A DNA stretch of 64,000 bases from JACPDI01 sp035463475 (GTDB lineage: Bacteria; Acidobacteriota; Vicinamibacteria; Vicinamibacterales; 2-12-FULL-66-21): positions 3,183-67,182 of the forward strand of contig DATHTE010000014.1 in assembly GCA_035463475.1 (NCBI GenBank). Direction: 5' to 3'. Position 1 is the stretch's first letter. Every line of letters starts with the position of its first letter. The notes under the pieces are model-generated. The model searched no databases. It had not been told where the DNA came from and was given only the letters and a program-made list of their open reading frames with translations. The translations under genes were made by a program, and so were the position numbers. Positions 32,459 to 40,815 of the stretch are shown in pieces.

Positions 32459-34867
32459 TCAGGCCAGGCGCTCGACGAACGAAGTGTCGATCCCTTCACG
32501 CTTCAGCAGCGTGAGCAGCCCCTCGCGGTCGTACGCCTTGCGCCAGGCTTCGCCGGCATCGACGATGCCGTCGCGGATGAGGCCGAAGAGCGCGTCGTTC
32601 AACGGCACGCTGCCCAGCCGGCGCCCGCTCTCCATCGCGGCGCCCAACTGGAAGAGCTTTCCTTCCGCGATGATCGACGCCGCGGCTGGAGTATTGAAGA
32701 GCAATTCGCGCGCCGCCACGCGCCCGCCGCCCCGCTTGCGAAGCAGCACCTGCGCGACCACCGCACGCAGGCTCGTGGACAACGTGGTGAGCACGTGCGC
32801 GCGCCGATCTGCCGGCACCTGCTCGACGAGGCGCTCGATCGCCTGCGCCGCCGCCGGCGCTCTCAGGCCCGCCAGCACGAACCGACCCGATTCGGCCGCC
32901 TCGAGCACCGCCGCGATCATGTCAGGCGAGCGCAGCTCCTCCACGAGGAGAACGTCCGGGTCCTCGCGGAGCGCGGATCGAACGGCGGCGACGACGTCGC
33001 TTGCCTCCCCGCGGACTTCGCGCTGACTCAAAAACGACCGCCGGCTCTCGTGCACGAAGCCGATCTGGCGCTCGATCGTGATGACGTGGTCGGCTCGGGT
33101 GCGGTTGATGAGATCGACGAACGCCGCCTCGAGCGTCGACTTGCCGCTGGCGCGCGGCCCTGCGATCAGCACGAGGCCGTCGGGCTGTCCGCACAGCGCC
33201 TGGATGTCCTTCGACAGCCCGAGCTGCTCGACGGAGATCGCACGCGCCGGCAGCATGCGCACAATCACGCCCGGACCGCGGTGATCGCGGAACGAGAGAC
33301 AGCGGACGCGTCCGATCTCGGCGACGTCGCGGAACCACTCCGGGGTCTCGCCGCTCTTGACAGCGTCGCGGGTGGGTTCTGGCGCGAGCGCCAGCATGAG
33401 CGCCTCGACGTCGCCGGCGCTGAGCGCTTCCTCGGCCTCGAGTTGCTGCATCTCGCCGTCCACGCGCACGGCGGGGCGCGACTGCGCGACGAGATACAGT
33501 CCGGAGGCACCGCGCGCTGCCGCCACCCGGAGCAGGCGCTCGATCGCGGGCGCGCCGGCCGGCACGGATGCCACCGGCTCCGGTTGCGCGCGCACGGTCC
33601 GCGCGAGCGGGAGAACGACCGCTGGCGTCGGCGTCTCCGCTTCCAGGCGGATCTCTTCGAGATGAGACTCCTCGGCCTGCGATTCGGCCACTTCCCCCGG
33701 CTCGTCTACCTGTCTCGCTGCCGGCTGATCGGGCTCACGCGCGACGAGTTCGGGCGGCGGGACCTGGAGCATTCCCGAAGACGCCAGCAACTCCGCGACC
33801 TCCGCGGCATCCGGCTGCTGCTGCTCGACCTCCTGAACGATCTCGAACGGCGGCTCGGCCCGCTCAAAGGGGACACCGGCCACACCGGATCCGGTGTCGG
33901 GCTGCGTCTCCGCGGCTTCCGCGGCGACGAGTTCCTGGGTTCGACCAGCGGGCGCATCTACGCGCGGCTCGAAGGCGACTACGCGACCGGGCTGCGCCGC
34001 ACTGGGCGGCGGCGGCTCTGGGACCGCGAACGCAGGTGGAACCTGCGCGGCCGCCGGTTCTTCGACCGGGGGCTCTTCCGCCGACGCGAGCTCGGCGATC
34101 GGCGCAGGCAGCGTTGCCGGCTCGGGCGCGGCGACGGGCGGGGGCATCACAGTGGGTGTCGGTTCGACGGCGGGCGCCGGTTCGACAACTGGCGCCGGTT
34201 CGACAGCTGGTGCCGGCGCAGTCGCGGGCGCTGGTTCAGCAGCGGCCGCTGGTTCCATCGCGGGCGCGGGTTCAGCAGCGACCGCGAGCTCCATTGCGGG
34301 CGCGGGTTCAGCAGCGACCGCGAGTTCCATTGCGGGCGCGGGTTCAGCAGCGACCGCGAGCTCCATTGCGGGCGCAGGTTCGGCAGCGACCGCGAGCTCC
34401 ATTGCGGGCGCGGGTTCGGCGGTGGCTGCGGGTTGAGCGGCGGTCGCGGGTTGAGCAGCGGCCGCAGGTGCCGCAACGGGCTCCGGTTCAGCCACAACGG
34501 GTGCAACCGGCTTCGGCCACATCGGGCGAATCTCCACCCAGATGTCGTCCCCGCCACGTGCCACGACGATGTTGAACGGTGGCCGGTCCTCGACGGCGGG
34601 AAGTTCGTTCTCGACGGCGCCCAGTTCCCTGAGCGTGCGAACCTGCTCTGGCGTGAGCAGTTGATCGAGCATCCCGACCAATGTGTCGATCGTCAGGAAG
34701 CGAGTAGACAGCTCCACCTGTCCCCAGGCCAGCGGGCCGCGGAAAGCGTTCATCGCGGCCGACGAGGTCACCACGTACGGCTTTTCGCCGGTGTGGAGCA
34801 CGAGGGCGTCTCCCTCGAGCCTGACGATCGCGCCGAGCAAAGAATCGACTAGAGACACGTGGAGCAA
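32459..34867 (-). CDS. PilT/VirB11-type ATPase with repeat-rich linker
   Basis: The product is 802 aa. An N-terminal globular region (about 1-115) with FLTIDTLVGMLDQLLTPEQV is followed by an Ala/Pro/Glu linker (about 120-420) that includes 12-residue repeats (AEPAPAMELAVA). The C-terminal ATPase (about 450-802) has a PilT-like core: Walker A variant GPRASGKST near 570, HVITIERQIGFVHES, QREVRG, and Walker B-like VLLVEELRSPDM near 640. PilT normally has GExRD at the last site; here it is EELRS. It suggests a twitching or secretion-linked ATPase or a degenerate regulator. No other pilus gene is present. Confidence 0.8.
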   Translation of the reverse strand: MLHVSLVDSLLGAIVRLEGDALVLHTGEKPYVVTSSAAMNAFRGPLAWGQVELSTRFLTIDTLVGMLDQLLTPEQVRTLRELGAVENELPAVEDRPPFNIVVARGGDDIWVEIRPMWPKPVAPVVAEPEPVAAPAAAAQPATAAQPAATAEPAPAMELAVAAEPAPAMELAVAAEPAPAMELAVAAEPAPAMELAVAAEPAPAMEPAAAAEPAPATAPAPAVEPAPVVEPAPAVEPTPTVMPPPVAAPEPATLPAPIAELASAEEPPVEEPAAAQVPPAFAVPEPPPPSAAQPGRVVAFEPRVDAPAGRTQELVAAEAAETQPDTGSGVAGVPFERAEPPFEIVQEVEQQQPDAAEVAELLASSGMLQVPPPELVAREPDQPAARQVDEPGEVAESQAEESHLEEIRLEAETPTPAVVLPLARTVRAQPEPVASVPAGAPAIERLLRVAAARGASGLYLVAQSRPAVRVDGEMQQLEAEEALSAGDVEALMLALAPEPTRDAVKSGETPEWFRDVAEIGRVRCLSFRDHRGPGVIVRMLPARAISVEQLGLSKDIQALCGQPDGLVLIAGPRASGKSTLEAAFVDLINRTRADHVITIERQIGFVHESRRSFLSQREVRGEASDVVAAVRSALREDPDVLLVEELRSPDMIAAVLEAAESGRFVLAGLRAPAAAQAIERLVEQVPADRRAHVLTTLSTSLRAVVAQVLLRKRGGGRVAARELLFNTPAAASIIAEGKLFQLGAAMESGRRLGSVPLNDALFGLIRDGIVDAGEAWRKAYDREGLLTLLKREGIDTSFVERLA
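34243..34422. repeat. 36-bp tandem repeat coding the ATPase linker
   Basis: Four to five near-identical 36-bp units (on the plus strand GCAGCGACCGCGAGCTCCAT followed by TGCGGGCGCGGGTTCA) encode the 12-residue repeat AEPAPAMELAVA of the PilT-like protein. Copies differ by only a few bases, implying recent expansion. Confidence 0.85.
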
Positions 34868-34902
34868 TCCCGCAGGAGTTTCGGCGGATCGACCTCCGCG
34901 CT

Positions 34903-35343
34903 TTAAGCCCGCTCGCTCGGTCCGACGCCGGGGCCCGCGCGGTAGATCCGAACCAGCTCGATGATCTTGACGCCGCGAGTCTGGTAAGGGGCGACGACCC
35001 GCTCTGTACGAAGATACTGGATCAGCCCGTCATCCGCGTAATCGGGCTCACCGATCTTTTCGGTCCCGGCGAGCCTCGCCGTCAGTCCCTCGAGATCGAG
35101 CAGAAAGTACGGCCGTTTTCTCGAGTAGGGAATGAGCCCGAGCAGCCGCGCCGGCTCGCGGCGCGTGGCCGAGGCGAAGGTGACGAACACCTCGTTGGCG
35201 ATGAAGTTGTAGCCCGACTCCGCGCGCGAGGCTGGCGCGTCCTCCACCCGCAGGGCGGCGATACCGGGCACCTCGCGCAGTGCATCGATGAGCAATTGCG
35301 TGAACGTGCCGTCGCCGGACCAGCGCGTGGTGTCGATCTGCAT
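34903..35343 (-). CDS. Protein of unknown function
   Basis: The product is 146 aa with no signal peptide. It begins MQIDTTRWSGDGTFTQLLID and has a mixed alpha/beta pattern (GYNFIANEVFVTFAS, RPYFLLDLEGLTARL, VKIIELVRIYR). It lies between the ATPase and ubiE genes, all on the minus strand. No family is recognised, though it looks like a compact soluble domain rather than a spurious frame. Confidence 0.7.
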   Translation of the reverse strand: MQIDTTRWSGDGTFTQLLIDALREVPGIAALRVEDAPASRAESGYNFIANEVFVTFASATRREPARLLGLIPYSRKRPYFLLDLEGLTARLAGTEKIGEPDYADDGLIQYLRTERVVAPYQTRGVKIIELVRIYRAGPGVGPSERA

Positions 35344-35381
35344 GCGACTCGTCGAGTCCGTAGGTCAGACGCGCGACACCT

Positions 35382-36161
35382 TCAGGCGGACACAGCCTTC
35401 CTCGCGACGTGAATGGCCATCAACCCGCCCAGCACGGGCAGCCATTCGGCGGACGCGAAACCATTCTCCCGCATGATCGCGGTCACCCGCGCGGCGCCGG
35501 GATAGCGGCGAATCGTGGCGGGGATGTAGCGGTACGTGTCCGGGTCGCGGTGCAGCGCCCATCCAAGCGCCCCTCCGACGATCGACAGGTAGGTCAGGTA
35601 CACGGCGCGCACGGGCGCGCCGTCGGGCCGGTTGAAATCGAGCGACAGGAATGCGCCGCCGGGCCTGAGCACGCGCGCCGCCTCGCGCAAGGCCGGCGCC
35701 AGCTCCGGCACGTTGCGAATACCGTACCCCGTCGTCACGAGGTCGAACGACCCGTCCGCGAACGGCAGCGCCATCATGTCGGCGACGAGGAAAATGGGGT
35801 CAGACCCCATTTTTTCAGGCTCAGGAGAAAAATGGGGTCTGACCCCATTTTTCTCCATCGCGAGCCTGACCATCCGCTCCGTTACGTCGAGTCCCACGAC
35901 CCGCGCCCCGCGCGCCGCCAGCTCGAACGAGATGTCTCCCGTGCCGCACGCGAGATCGAGCGCGCGCGTGCCCGGAGCAATCGCGGCGAGCGCGGCGAGC
36001 CGGCGCTTCCAGGCCCGGTCGCGCCCGAAGGAGAGCAGGACGGTGATGAGATCGTAGCGATCGGCGATCGTATGGAACAGGCGGCGGACGTAGCGGCGCT
36101 TGGTCTCGGGAGTGGCGAGCGCGTCGCGCAGTGACGGGCGCCCTGCGCGGCCGCCGGTCAC
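35382..36161 (-). CDS. ubiE: Demethylmenaquinone methyltransferase UbiE/MenG with an in-frame palindrome insertion
   Basis: The product is 259 aa from GTG 36161, which overlaps the cupredoxin stop (GTGA). It shows the class I methyltransferase core LDLACGTGDISFELAARGA, the family signature YDLITVLLSFGRDRAWKRRL, and YGIRNVPELAPAL. Residues 103-124 (within MEKNGVRPHFSPEPEKMG) are an insertion encoded by two palindromes; relatives pass straight from this helix into the ADMMALPFADGSFD strand. It methylates demethylmenaquinone, the last step of the pathway that includes MqnE and MqnD. Confidence 0.93.
   Translation of the reverse strand: MTGGRAGRPSLRDALATPETKRRYVRRLFHTIADRYDLITVLLSFGRDRAWKRRLAALAAIAPGTRALDLACGTGDISFELAARGARVVGLDVTERMVRLAMEKNGVRPHFSPEPEKMGSDPIFLVADMMALPFADGSFDLVTTGYGIRNVPELAPALREAARVLRPGGAFLSLDFNRPDGAPVRAVYLTYLSIVGGALGWALHRDPDTYRYIPATIRRYPGAARVTAIMRENGFASAEWLPVLGGLMAIHVARKAVSA
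35791..35854. repeat. Pair of AAAATGGGGTCAGACCCCATTTT palindromes inside ubiE
   Basis: Unit 1 (35791-35814) and unit 2 (35826-35854) are both near-perfect palindromes with core GGGGTCAGACCCC / GGGGTCTGACCCC and oppose each other. They are in frame, free of stops and encode NGVRPHF and MGSDPIF. The core matches 5651-5663. Confidence 0.92.
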
Positions 36162-36556
36162 CGGACCTCGATCGTTCCGCGCATCATCAAGGCGTGGGGC
36201 GCGCACTCGTACCGCTGCGAGCCGCGCGCGGGCGGAACCACGAAATCGATCTCGGCGGCGCCGCGACCGTTCAGCTCCCGGGTCTCGATCTTCCAGGCGG
36301 GCACGCTGAAGTTGTGCTTCACGCCCGCCTCTTCGTTGCGCAGCACGAGACGAACCCGCTCGCCCGGGCGGAACCGGAGAGTCGGGTTCGGGTCGGTCTC
36401 CTCCCCCGCGAGATAGAACGTCATCTCGCGCGCGACGAGCACCACCTCGCGCATCGCGCCCGCGCCGGACTCGATCGGTCCGCCGCGCAGCGCCACCGCG
36501 GCCGCTGCCAGCAGCACGCAAGCCGTCAGGACGATTGCCGCAACCCTGGAACCCAT
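36158..36556 (-). CDS. Secreted cupredoxin-like copper protein
   Basis: The product is 132 aa from ATG 36556. A signal/anchor segment spans about residues 4-24. The cupredoxin domain has the His ligand in VKHNFSVP and the Cys/His/Met set in YECAPHALMMRG, close to the type 1 copper pattern. It probably works outside the cytoplasm, next to a multicopper oxidase and a ZIP transporter. It begins 5 nt after the ZIP stop and overlaps ubiE. Confidence 0.83.
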   Translation of the reverse strand: MGSRVAAIVLTACVLLAAAAVALRGGPIESGAGAMREVVLVAREMTFYLAGEETDPNPTLRFRPGERVRLVLRNEEAGVKHNFSVPAWKIETRELNGRGAAEIDFVVPPARGSQRYECAPHALMMRGTIEVR

Positions 36557-36561
36557 GATTG

Positions 36562-37776
36562 TCACGCCACGAGCATTCCGGTCGAATACATGATGGCGAA
36601 GCCGCACAGCAGGCCGGCCAGGGCGGGGCGCGTCGCGAAGAACGCGGCGATCGGCCGCTCGCCCGACATCTGCCGCGAGATCTGCGCGACGACCTGCGCA
36701 ATCGCGCCCGCGCCGACAGCCAGGAAGATCACCGACCACACCGGGGAGTACACGAGCCCGCCGAGCCACGCCCCCGCGATCGTCGGCACGCCGCCGATCA
36801 GGCCGAGCCGGACGAGATCGCCCACCCGGACGCGCGACCGCGCGAGGGGCGCGACGATGGCGATTCCCTCCGTCGTGTTATGCAGCGTGAATCCCACGAT
36901 CAGCAGCGTGCCGAGCGCCGCCTCGCCGATGGCGAACGCGGCGCCGATCGCGAGCCCTTCGCCGAAGTTGTGCAGCCCGATGCCGACAGCGATGAGGAGC
37001 GCGAGCACCCATGCGCTCCCCCGGTCAACCTGGCGGCGTGTGCGGAGCCAGCTCCCGAGCGCTTCGAGCGCGAGGAACGCCGCGACGGAGCATAGCGCGA
37101 ACAGCGCGAAGCCCTGGAACGATCCCGGCAGCTCGCCGGCGACCTCCAGGCCTTCGTCGAGCGCGTCGGCGAAGAGGAACACGAGCAGGCCGATCGTCAT
37201 CGCCAGCACGAAATCCAACCCTCCGCGGCCCAGGCGCCCGATCACGGGATACCAGAGCAGGCCGATCGCCACCGGCAGCACGCCGACATAGAGGCCGATC
37301 AGCGCGAAGAGCCACAGCGCCCGGGCGCTCGGCGCCGGCGTCGGCACCGCCACGGCAATCTCGTGCTCGAAGGTGACGCCGGTCGCCGTGATCACCTTGA
37401 TCCGGTGCGTCTCCCCCTGCACCCACGGATAAGGCACGGTGACCGTCGTCCGGCCCAGGTGTCGCAACGTCGTCGGACCGTCCGCCTGGAACGACCAGAA
37501 GGCATCGTCCACGGTGATTTGTGCGATGGTGACCGGATCGGGGCCGTCGTTGAACAGCTTGGCGTGAATGCCGCGCTCGTCGAGCGTAACGCGCTGGAAC
37601 GAGAGCCGCTCGACCGGCGGAACGCCGTCGCCGCGCAGCGCGTCGGCGGGACCGCCGCGGGCCAGCAGAAGGAGCAGGCCGGCGAGCAGGACGAGCGGAA
37701 CGAGCGCCGCGAGCCAGAGCCCGAACCGGCGACGGGACGGTGCGGCGAGCCGGTCGGCGGCAGCCTCAGCTCTCAC
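36562..37776 (-). CDS. ZIP-family metal transporter with extra N-terminal domain
   Basis: The product is 404 aa. An N-terminal membrane anchor (about 19-40) leads to a periplasmic region of about 100 residues. Then come about eight membrane segments of the ZIP fold, with the metal motifs VGIGLHNFGEGLAIG and GFTLHNTTEGIAI. ZIP proteins move Zn, Fe or Mn into the cytoplasm. The extra domain is unusual for the family. It overlaps the oxidase gene by 11 bp. Control by the divergent DtxR protein is likely. Confidence 0.88.
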   Translation of the reverse strand: MRAEAAADRLAAPSRRRFGLWLAALVPLVLLAGLLLLLARGGPADALRGDGVPPVERLSFQRVTLDERGIHAKLFNDGPDPVTIAQITVDDAFWSFQADGPTTLRHLGRTTVTVPYPWVQGETHRIKVITATGVTFEHEIAVAVPTPAPSARALWLFALIGLYVGVLPVAIGLLWYPVIGRLGRGGLDFVLAMTIGLLVFLFADALDEGLEVAGELPGSFQGFALFALCSVAAFLALEALGSWLRTRRQVDRGSAWVLALLIAVGIGLHNFGEGLAIGAAFAIGEAALGTLLIVGFTLHNTTEGIAIVAPLARSRVRVGDLVRLGLIGGVPTIAGAWLGGLVYSPVWSVIFLAVGAGAIAQVVAQISRQMSGERPIAAFFATRPALAGLLCGFAIMYSTGMLVA

Positions 37777-38809
37777 GGCGCCGGACCTCCGCCCGGAAGA
37801 GTCCCATCCATCCCAGCTCGGCGAACTCGCTCTGGTGCGCGTGGAACATGAAGTCGCCCGGATAGCGGAACCGCGTTTCGAGAATCGCGCGCTCGCCCTG
37901 GCACAGCATCAGGGTGTCGGTGTGCTCCGCCGTGCTTCCGCGCGTGCCCGTGCGATAGGCGTCGAAGAACATCCCGTGCAGGTGAAGGCTGTTGACGAGA
38001 TCGAATTCCGTCAGGTTCGCCAGGTAGATGCGCACCAGCTCGCCGACACCCACGCGAATCGGCTCGTGCATGTAATAGTGCGCGACGGTGTTCACCGCGT
38101 ACACCTCGTTGTCGTTGTCGAAGTTCGTGTCGAACCCGTTCATCAGCATGACGAGTTCGTCCGCCTCGGCGCGGGACTCACGCGGATCGATGATGAACAC
38201 GCCATACAGCCCCTTGTGAATGTGGCGCTTCAGCGGAACCGCGTGGCAGTGGTACAGGTGCAGGCCGTACGGCTCGGCGTCGAACTCGTAGATGAAGCGT
38301 CCGCCCGGCTGCACCTGCTGATCGGGCAGCGAGCCGTCCATCTCCGGCGGATGCCAGCCGTGAAAGTGGATGGTATGCGGGTGGGTCCCCTGGTTGACGA
38401 ACGTCACGCGCACGCGGTCCCCTTCCGTCGCACGTAGCGTGGGACCGGGCACTTGCCCGTTGAAGGTCCAGGCGGGAAAGAAGAGGCCCGGCGCGATCTC
38501 GATCTCACGATCGACCGCGTAGATCTCGTATTCGCGGAGGAGCGACCCATCCGGCCGCCTGGTCTCGCGGTAGAAGCGCGCCCGGCGGTCGGGCGGGAGG
38601 TCCGAGAAATTCCACGCGCGCAGGTACGTCGATGGGTTCAGCGCCTCGGATGTGACGCGGCCGACGGGCCCCATCGCATGGGCGGCATGGTCCATGACGC
38701 TGCCGGTGGGGTATTGCTCGAGCGCGGCGCCTCGTCGCGAAACCAGCCCAGTGCCGGCCAGTAACGACGTCAATCCGGTAAGTTGCAGCCACGACCGTCG
38801 AGTCAGCAT
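37766..38809 (-). CDS. Two-domain multicopper oxidase
   Basis: The product is 347 aa. The N-terminus has a Tat-like signal (TRRSWLQLTGLTSLLAGTG). Copper ligand sets are HTIHFHGWHP, YHCHAVPLKRHIH, NSLHLHGMFFD and MFHAHQSEFAELGWMG. This fits the short, two-domain laccase / nitrite-reductase-like class that works as trimers. It probably oxidises metal ions or phenolics in the periplasm, and its ZIP and DtxR neighbours favour Mn or Fe. It is not a NirK call. Confidence 0.87.
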   Translation of the reverse strand: MLTRRSWLQLTGLTSLLAGTGLVSRRGAALEQYPTGSVMDHAAHAMGPVGRVTSEALNPSTYLRAWNFSDLPPDRRARFYRETRRPDGSLLREYEIYAVDREIEIAPGLFFPAWTFNGQVPGPTLRATEGDRVRVTFVNQGTHPHTIHFHGWHPPEMDGSLPDQQVQPGGRFIYEFDAEPYGLHLYHCHAVPLKRHIHKGLYGVFIIDPRESRAEADELVMLMNGFDTNFDNDNEVYAVNTVAHYYMHEPIRVGVGELVRIYLANLTEFDLVNSLHLHGMFFDAYRTGTRGSTAEHTDTLMLCQGERAILETRFRYPGDFMFHAHQSEFAELGWMGLFRAEVRRRES

Positions 38810-38810
38810 A

Positions 38811-38843
38811 ATTTTGACAAGTCAAAATATAATATTGTATTAT
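38811..38843. promoter_or_regulatory. Divergent promoter with palindromic DtxR-type operator
   Basis: ATTTTGAC-AA-GTCAAAAT (38811-38828) is a perfect 18-bp inverted repeat in an AT-rich island between the oxidase and DtxR genes. On the plus strand it contains TTGACA (38814-38819), 18 bp from TATTAT (38838-38843). A DtxR/MntR dimer bound here would block both genes. Confidence 0.75.
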
Positions 38844-38863
38844 TCGTAAAGTCAACAGGTATC

Positions 38864-40327
38864 GTGACATCCACTTCCTACACCGTCGAGAACTACCTGA
38901 AGGCCATTTACCAGGCGCAAGCGGCCTCGGCCGACCCGGAGGCGTCCGTGCCCATGGGCCGCCTCGCGAGCGCCCTTGGCGTGGTCCCCGGCACCGCAAC
39001 GACGATGATGAAGGCGCTCTCGGAGGCGGGGCTGGTCGAGTACGAGCCCTACGTCGGCGTCCGCCTGACCGGCGCCGGCGAAAAGCTCGCCGCGATGGTG
39101 TTGCGGCGCCACCGGCTCATTGAACTGTTCCTCGTCCAGGTGATGGGAATGAGCTGGGCCGAGGTGCACGACGAAGCCGAGCACCTCGAGCACGCCGTCT
39201 CCGACCGGCTGATCGATCGCATCGACGACATGCTCGGGCGGCCGACAGCCGATCCGCACGGCGACCCGATTCCGGACGACCAGGGACAGCTCGCGCTGCC
39301 GCAACACGACACCCTGCTGACGTGTCCCCTCGACGTGCCAGTGAAAGTGACGCGCGTAACGGACCAGGATGCGGACTTCCTGCGGTTCATCGAGAACAGC
39401 CGCCTGATGCCGGGAGAGACCGTGGAGATCCAGGAACGTGACACTGCCGCCGACCGCGTCCGCCTGAAGCGCAGGGCCGACCTGATCACGATCGGGACCC
39501 GCGCCGCCGCCAAGGTGATGGTCCAGGTGATTGCGCTGCTGCTCGTTGCGCTCACGCCGTTCGCGCACGCGCGGCAGCAACCTGCGCCGACGCCGGATTC
39601 CTCGCGCCCGTTCGAGATCCTCGACAACTCGTTCCTCGTCGAGGAGGCGTTCAACCAGGAGGCGGGGATCTACCAGAACATCGTCGGGTTTGTCCGGGGA
39701 TCGGACGGGTGGGAGCTGGCCTTCACGCAGGAGTGGCCGGTGATATCGCAGTCACACCAGCTCTCGTACACGCTGCCGTTCGAGGGAATCGACGGCACCG
39801 GCAACGGGTTCGGCGACGCGATGCTGAATTACCGGCTCCAGGTCCTGACCGAGACGGCGCGACAGCCCGCGTTCGCGCCCCGTGTGTCGCTGATCTTTCC
39901 CACCGGAGGCACACGCGACGGCGCCGACACGACGGGCTACCAGGTGAACCTGCCGTTCAGCAAGCAGGCAGGCGATCTGTATTTCCACTGGAACGGCGGC
40001 TTCACCGCCCAGCCCGGTGTCCACCTGCCGGAGCGCGGCGAGCACGTGACGCTCTTCACCCCCCACGCCAGCCTGGGCACGATCTGGCGGGCGCGCCCGC
40101 TGTTCCACGTCATGCTGGAGGCGGTGTTCGAATCGGAGGAATCGATCGCGGGCACGTCCGCCACGGAACGCACGCGGCTGCTGACGCTCTCACCGGGGTT
40201 CCGCGTCGCGCGCAACCTGCACGATCGTCAGCTGGTGCTGGGCGCGGCGCTGCCGGTCACCTTTCGGAACGGCGGCTCTAACGGCGGCGTCTTCCTCTAT
40301 TTTTCGTACGAGTTGCCCTGGAGGTAA
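38864..40327 (+). CDS. DtxR-type metalloregulator in one frame with a secreted barrel protein
   Basis: The open frame encodes 487 aa from GTG 38864. Residues 1-218 are a complete DtxR/MntR protein: winged helix (YTVENYLKAIYQ, GRLASALGVVPGTATTMMKAL), metal-binding dimer region (RHRLIELFLVQVMGMSW, HDEAEHLEHAVSDRL), and an SH3-like C-terminus. From residue 219 a typical signal peptide begins (MVQVIALLLVALTPFAHARQ), then about 240 residues of a phenol-MetA-type outer-membrane barrel (LIFPTGGTRDGADTTGYQVN, ending in an aromatic-rich strand). No stop separates the parts. An internal start at ATG 39518, with AAGG close by, may give the barrel as a separate protein. Confidence 0.82.
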   Translation: MTSTSYTVENYLKAIYQAQAASADPEASVPMGRLASALGVVPGTATTMMKALSEAGLVEYEPYVGVRLTGAGEKLAAMVLRRHRLIELFLVQVMGMSWAEVHDEAEHLEHAVSDRLIDRIDDMLGRPTADPHGDPIPDDQGQLALPQHDTLLTCPLDVPVKVTRVTDQDADFLRFIENSRLMPGETVEIQERDTAADRVRLKRRADLITIGTRAAAKVMVQVIALLLVALTPFAHARQQPAPTPDSSRPFEILDNSFLVEEAFNQEAGIYQNIVGFVRGSDGWELAFTQEWPVISQSHQLSYTLPFEGIDGTGNGFGDAMLNYRLQVLTETARQPAFAPRVSLIFPTGGTRDGADTTGYQVNLPFSKQAGDLYFHWNGGFTAQPGVHLPERGEHVTLFTPHASLGTIWRARPLFHVMLEAVFESEESIAGTSATERTRLLTLSPGFRVARNLHDRQLVLGAALPVTFRNGGSNGGVFLYFSYELPWR

Positions 40328-40369
40328 CGGTGGTGGCGCATGCCTGAAGAGGCTCGCGCCACAAGTGTG

Positions 40370-40401
40370 GCGTTAGGCTGGCGTTAGGCTCGCGCTAGGC
40401 T
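40370..40401. repeat. Three GCGTTAGGCT copies
   Basis: GCGTTAGGCT occurs twice (40370-40379, 40381-40390) and again as GCGCTAGGCT (40392-40401), the last copy covering the queD stop codon. It is a short tandem repeat in the spacer between convergent genes. Confidence 0.6.
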
Positions 40402-40799
40402 TCGGTGTATGTTGCCACGGAGTTCGGCGTTTCCCAGACGCGCACGGTGACGATGTCGAGCCCGAGTTCCCGTCCCTTCTCGTAAATCAGCCTCGCGATA
40501 CGTTCCACGGTCGGATTGCTGTCGATCACGTAGATGGGCTCGCCGAGCTGCCGCAGCGGCGCCACGAGCGGATCGTCGTGCCGCAGTATCATCTTGTGAT
40601 CGAGCTCGCGGTCGATCCACCCTTTGACCAGACGCTTGATGTCGCTGAAATCCGCGACCATGTTGCGCCGGTCGAGGCGGTCCGTCCGCACTTCGACCTC
40701 GACGACGGCGTTGTGGCCGTGCGGGTGCTTGCAGACCCCGTCGTAGTCGAGGAGGCGGTGCCCGTAGCAGAACTCGATGCGTTTCGTCACCACGTACAT
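40395..40799 (-). CDS. queD: 6-carboxytetrahydropterin synthase QueD
   Basis: The product is 134 aa of the PTPS fold. Zinc-ligand His are in FCYGHRLLDYDG and CKHPHGHNAVVEVEV, and the catalytic Cys/His/Glu region ends VRVWETPNSVATY. It makes 6-carboxytetrahydropterin for queuosine (7-deazapurine) synthesis. It diverges from queC with 16 bp between the start codons. Confidence 0.92.
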   Translation of the reverse strand: MYVVTKRIEFCYGHRLLDYDGVCKHPHGHNAVVEVEVRTDRLDRRNMVADFSDIKRLVKGWIDRELDHKMILRHDDPLVAPLRQLGEPIYVIDSNPTVERIARLIYEKGRELGLDIVTVRVWETPNSVATYTEA

Positions 40800-40815
40800 G
40801 TGGACAGTCTAATTG

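Noticed and set aside
34243..34422. CRISPR-like array
   Set aside because: The 36-bp units are directly adjacent without spacers and encode an in-frame peptide repeat.
37766..38809. Copper nitrite reductase (NirK)
   Set aside because: The two-domain copper fold is similar, but size, short spacing of ligands and metal-transport neighbours fit a small laccase-like oxidase better; no denitrification genes are nearby.
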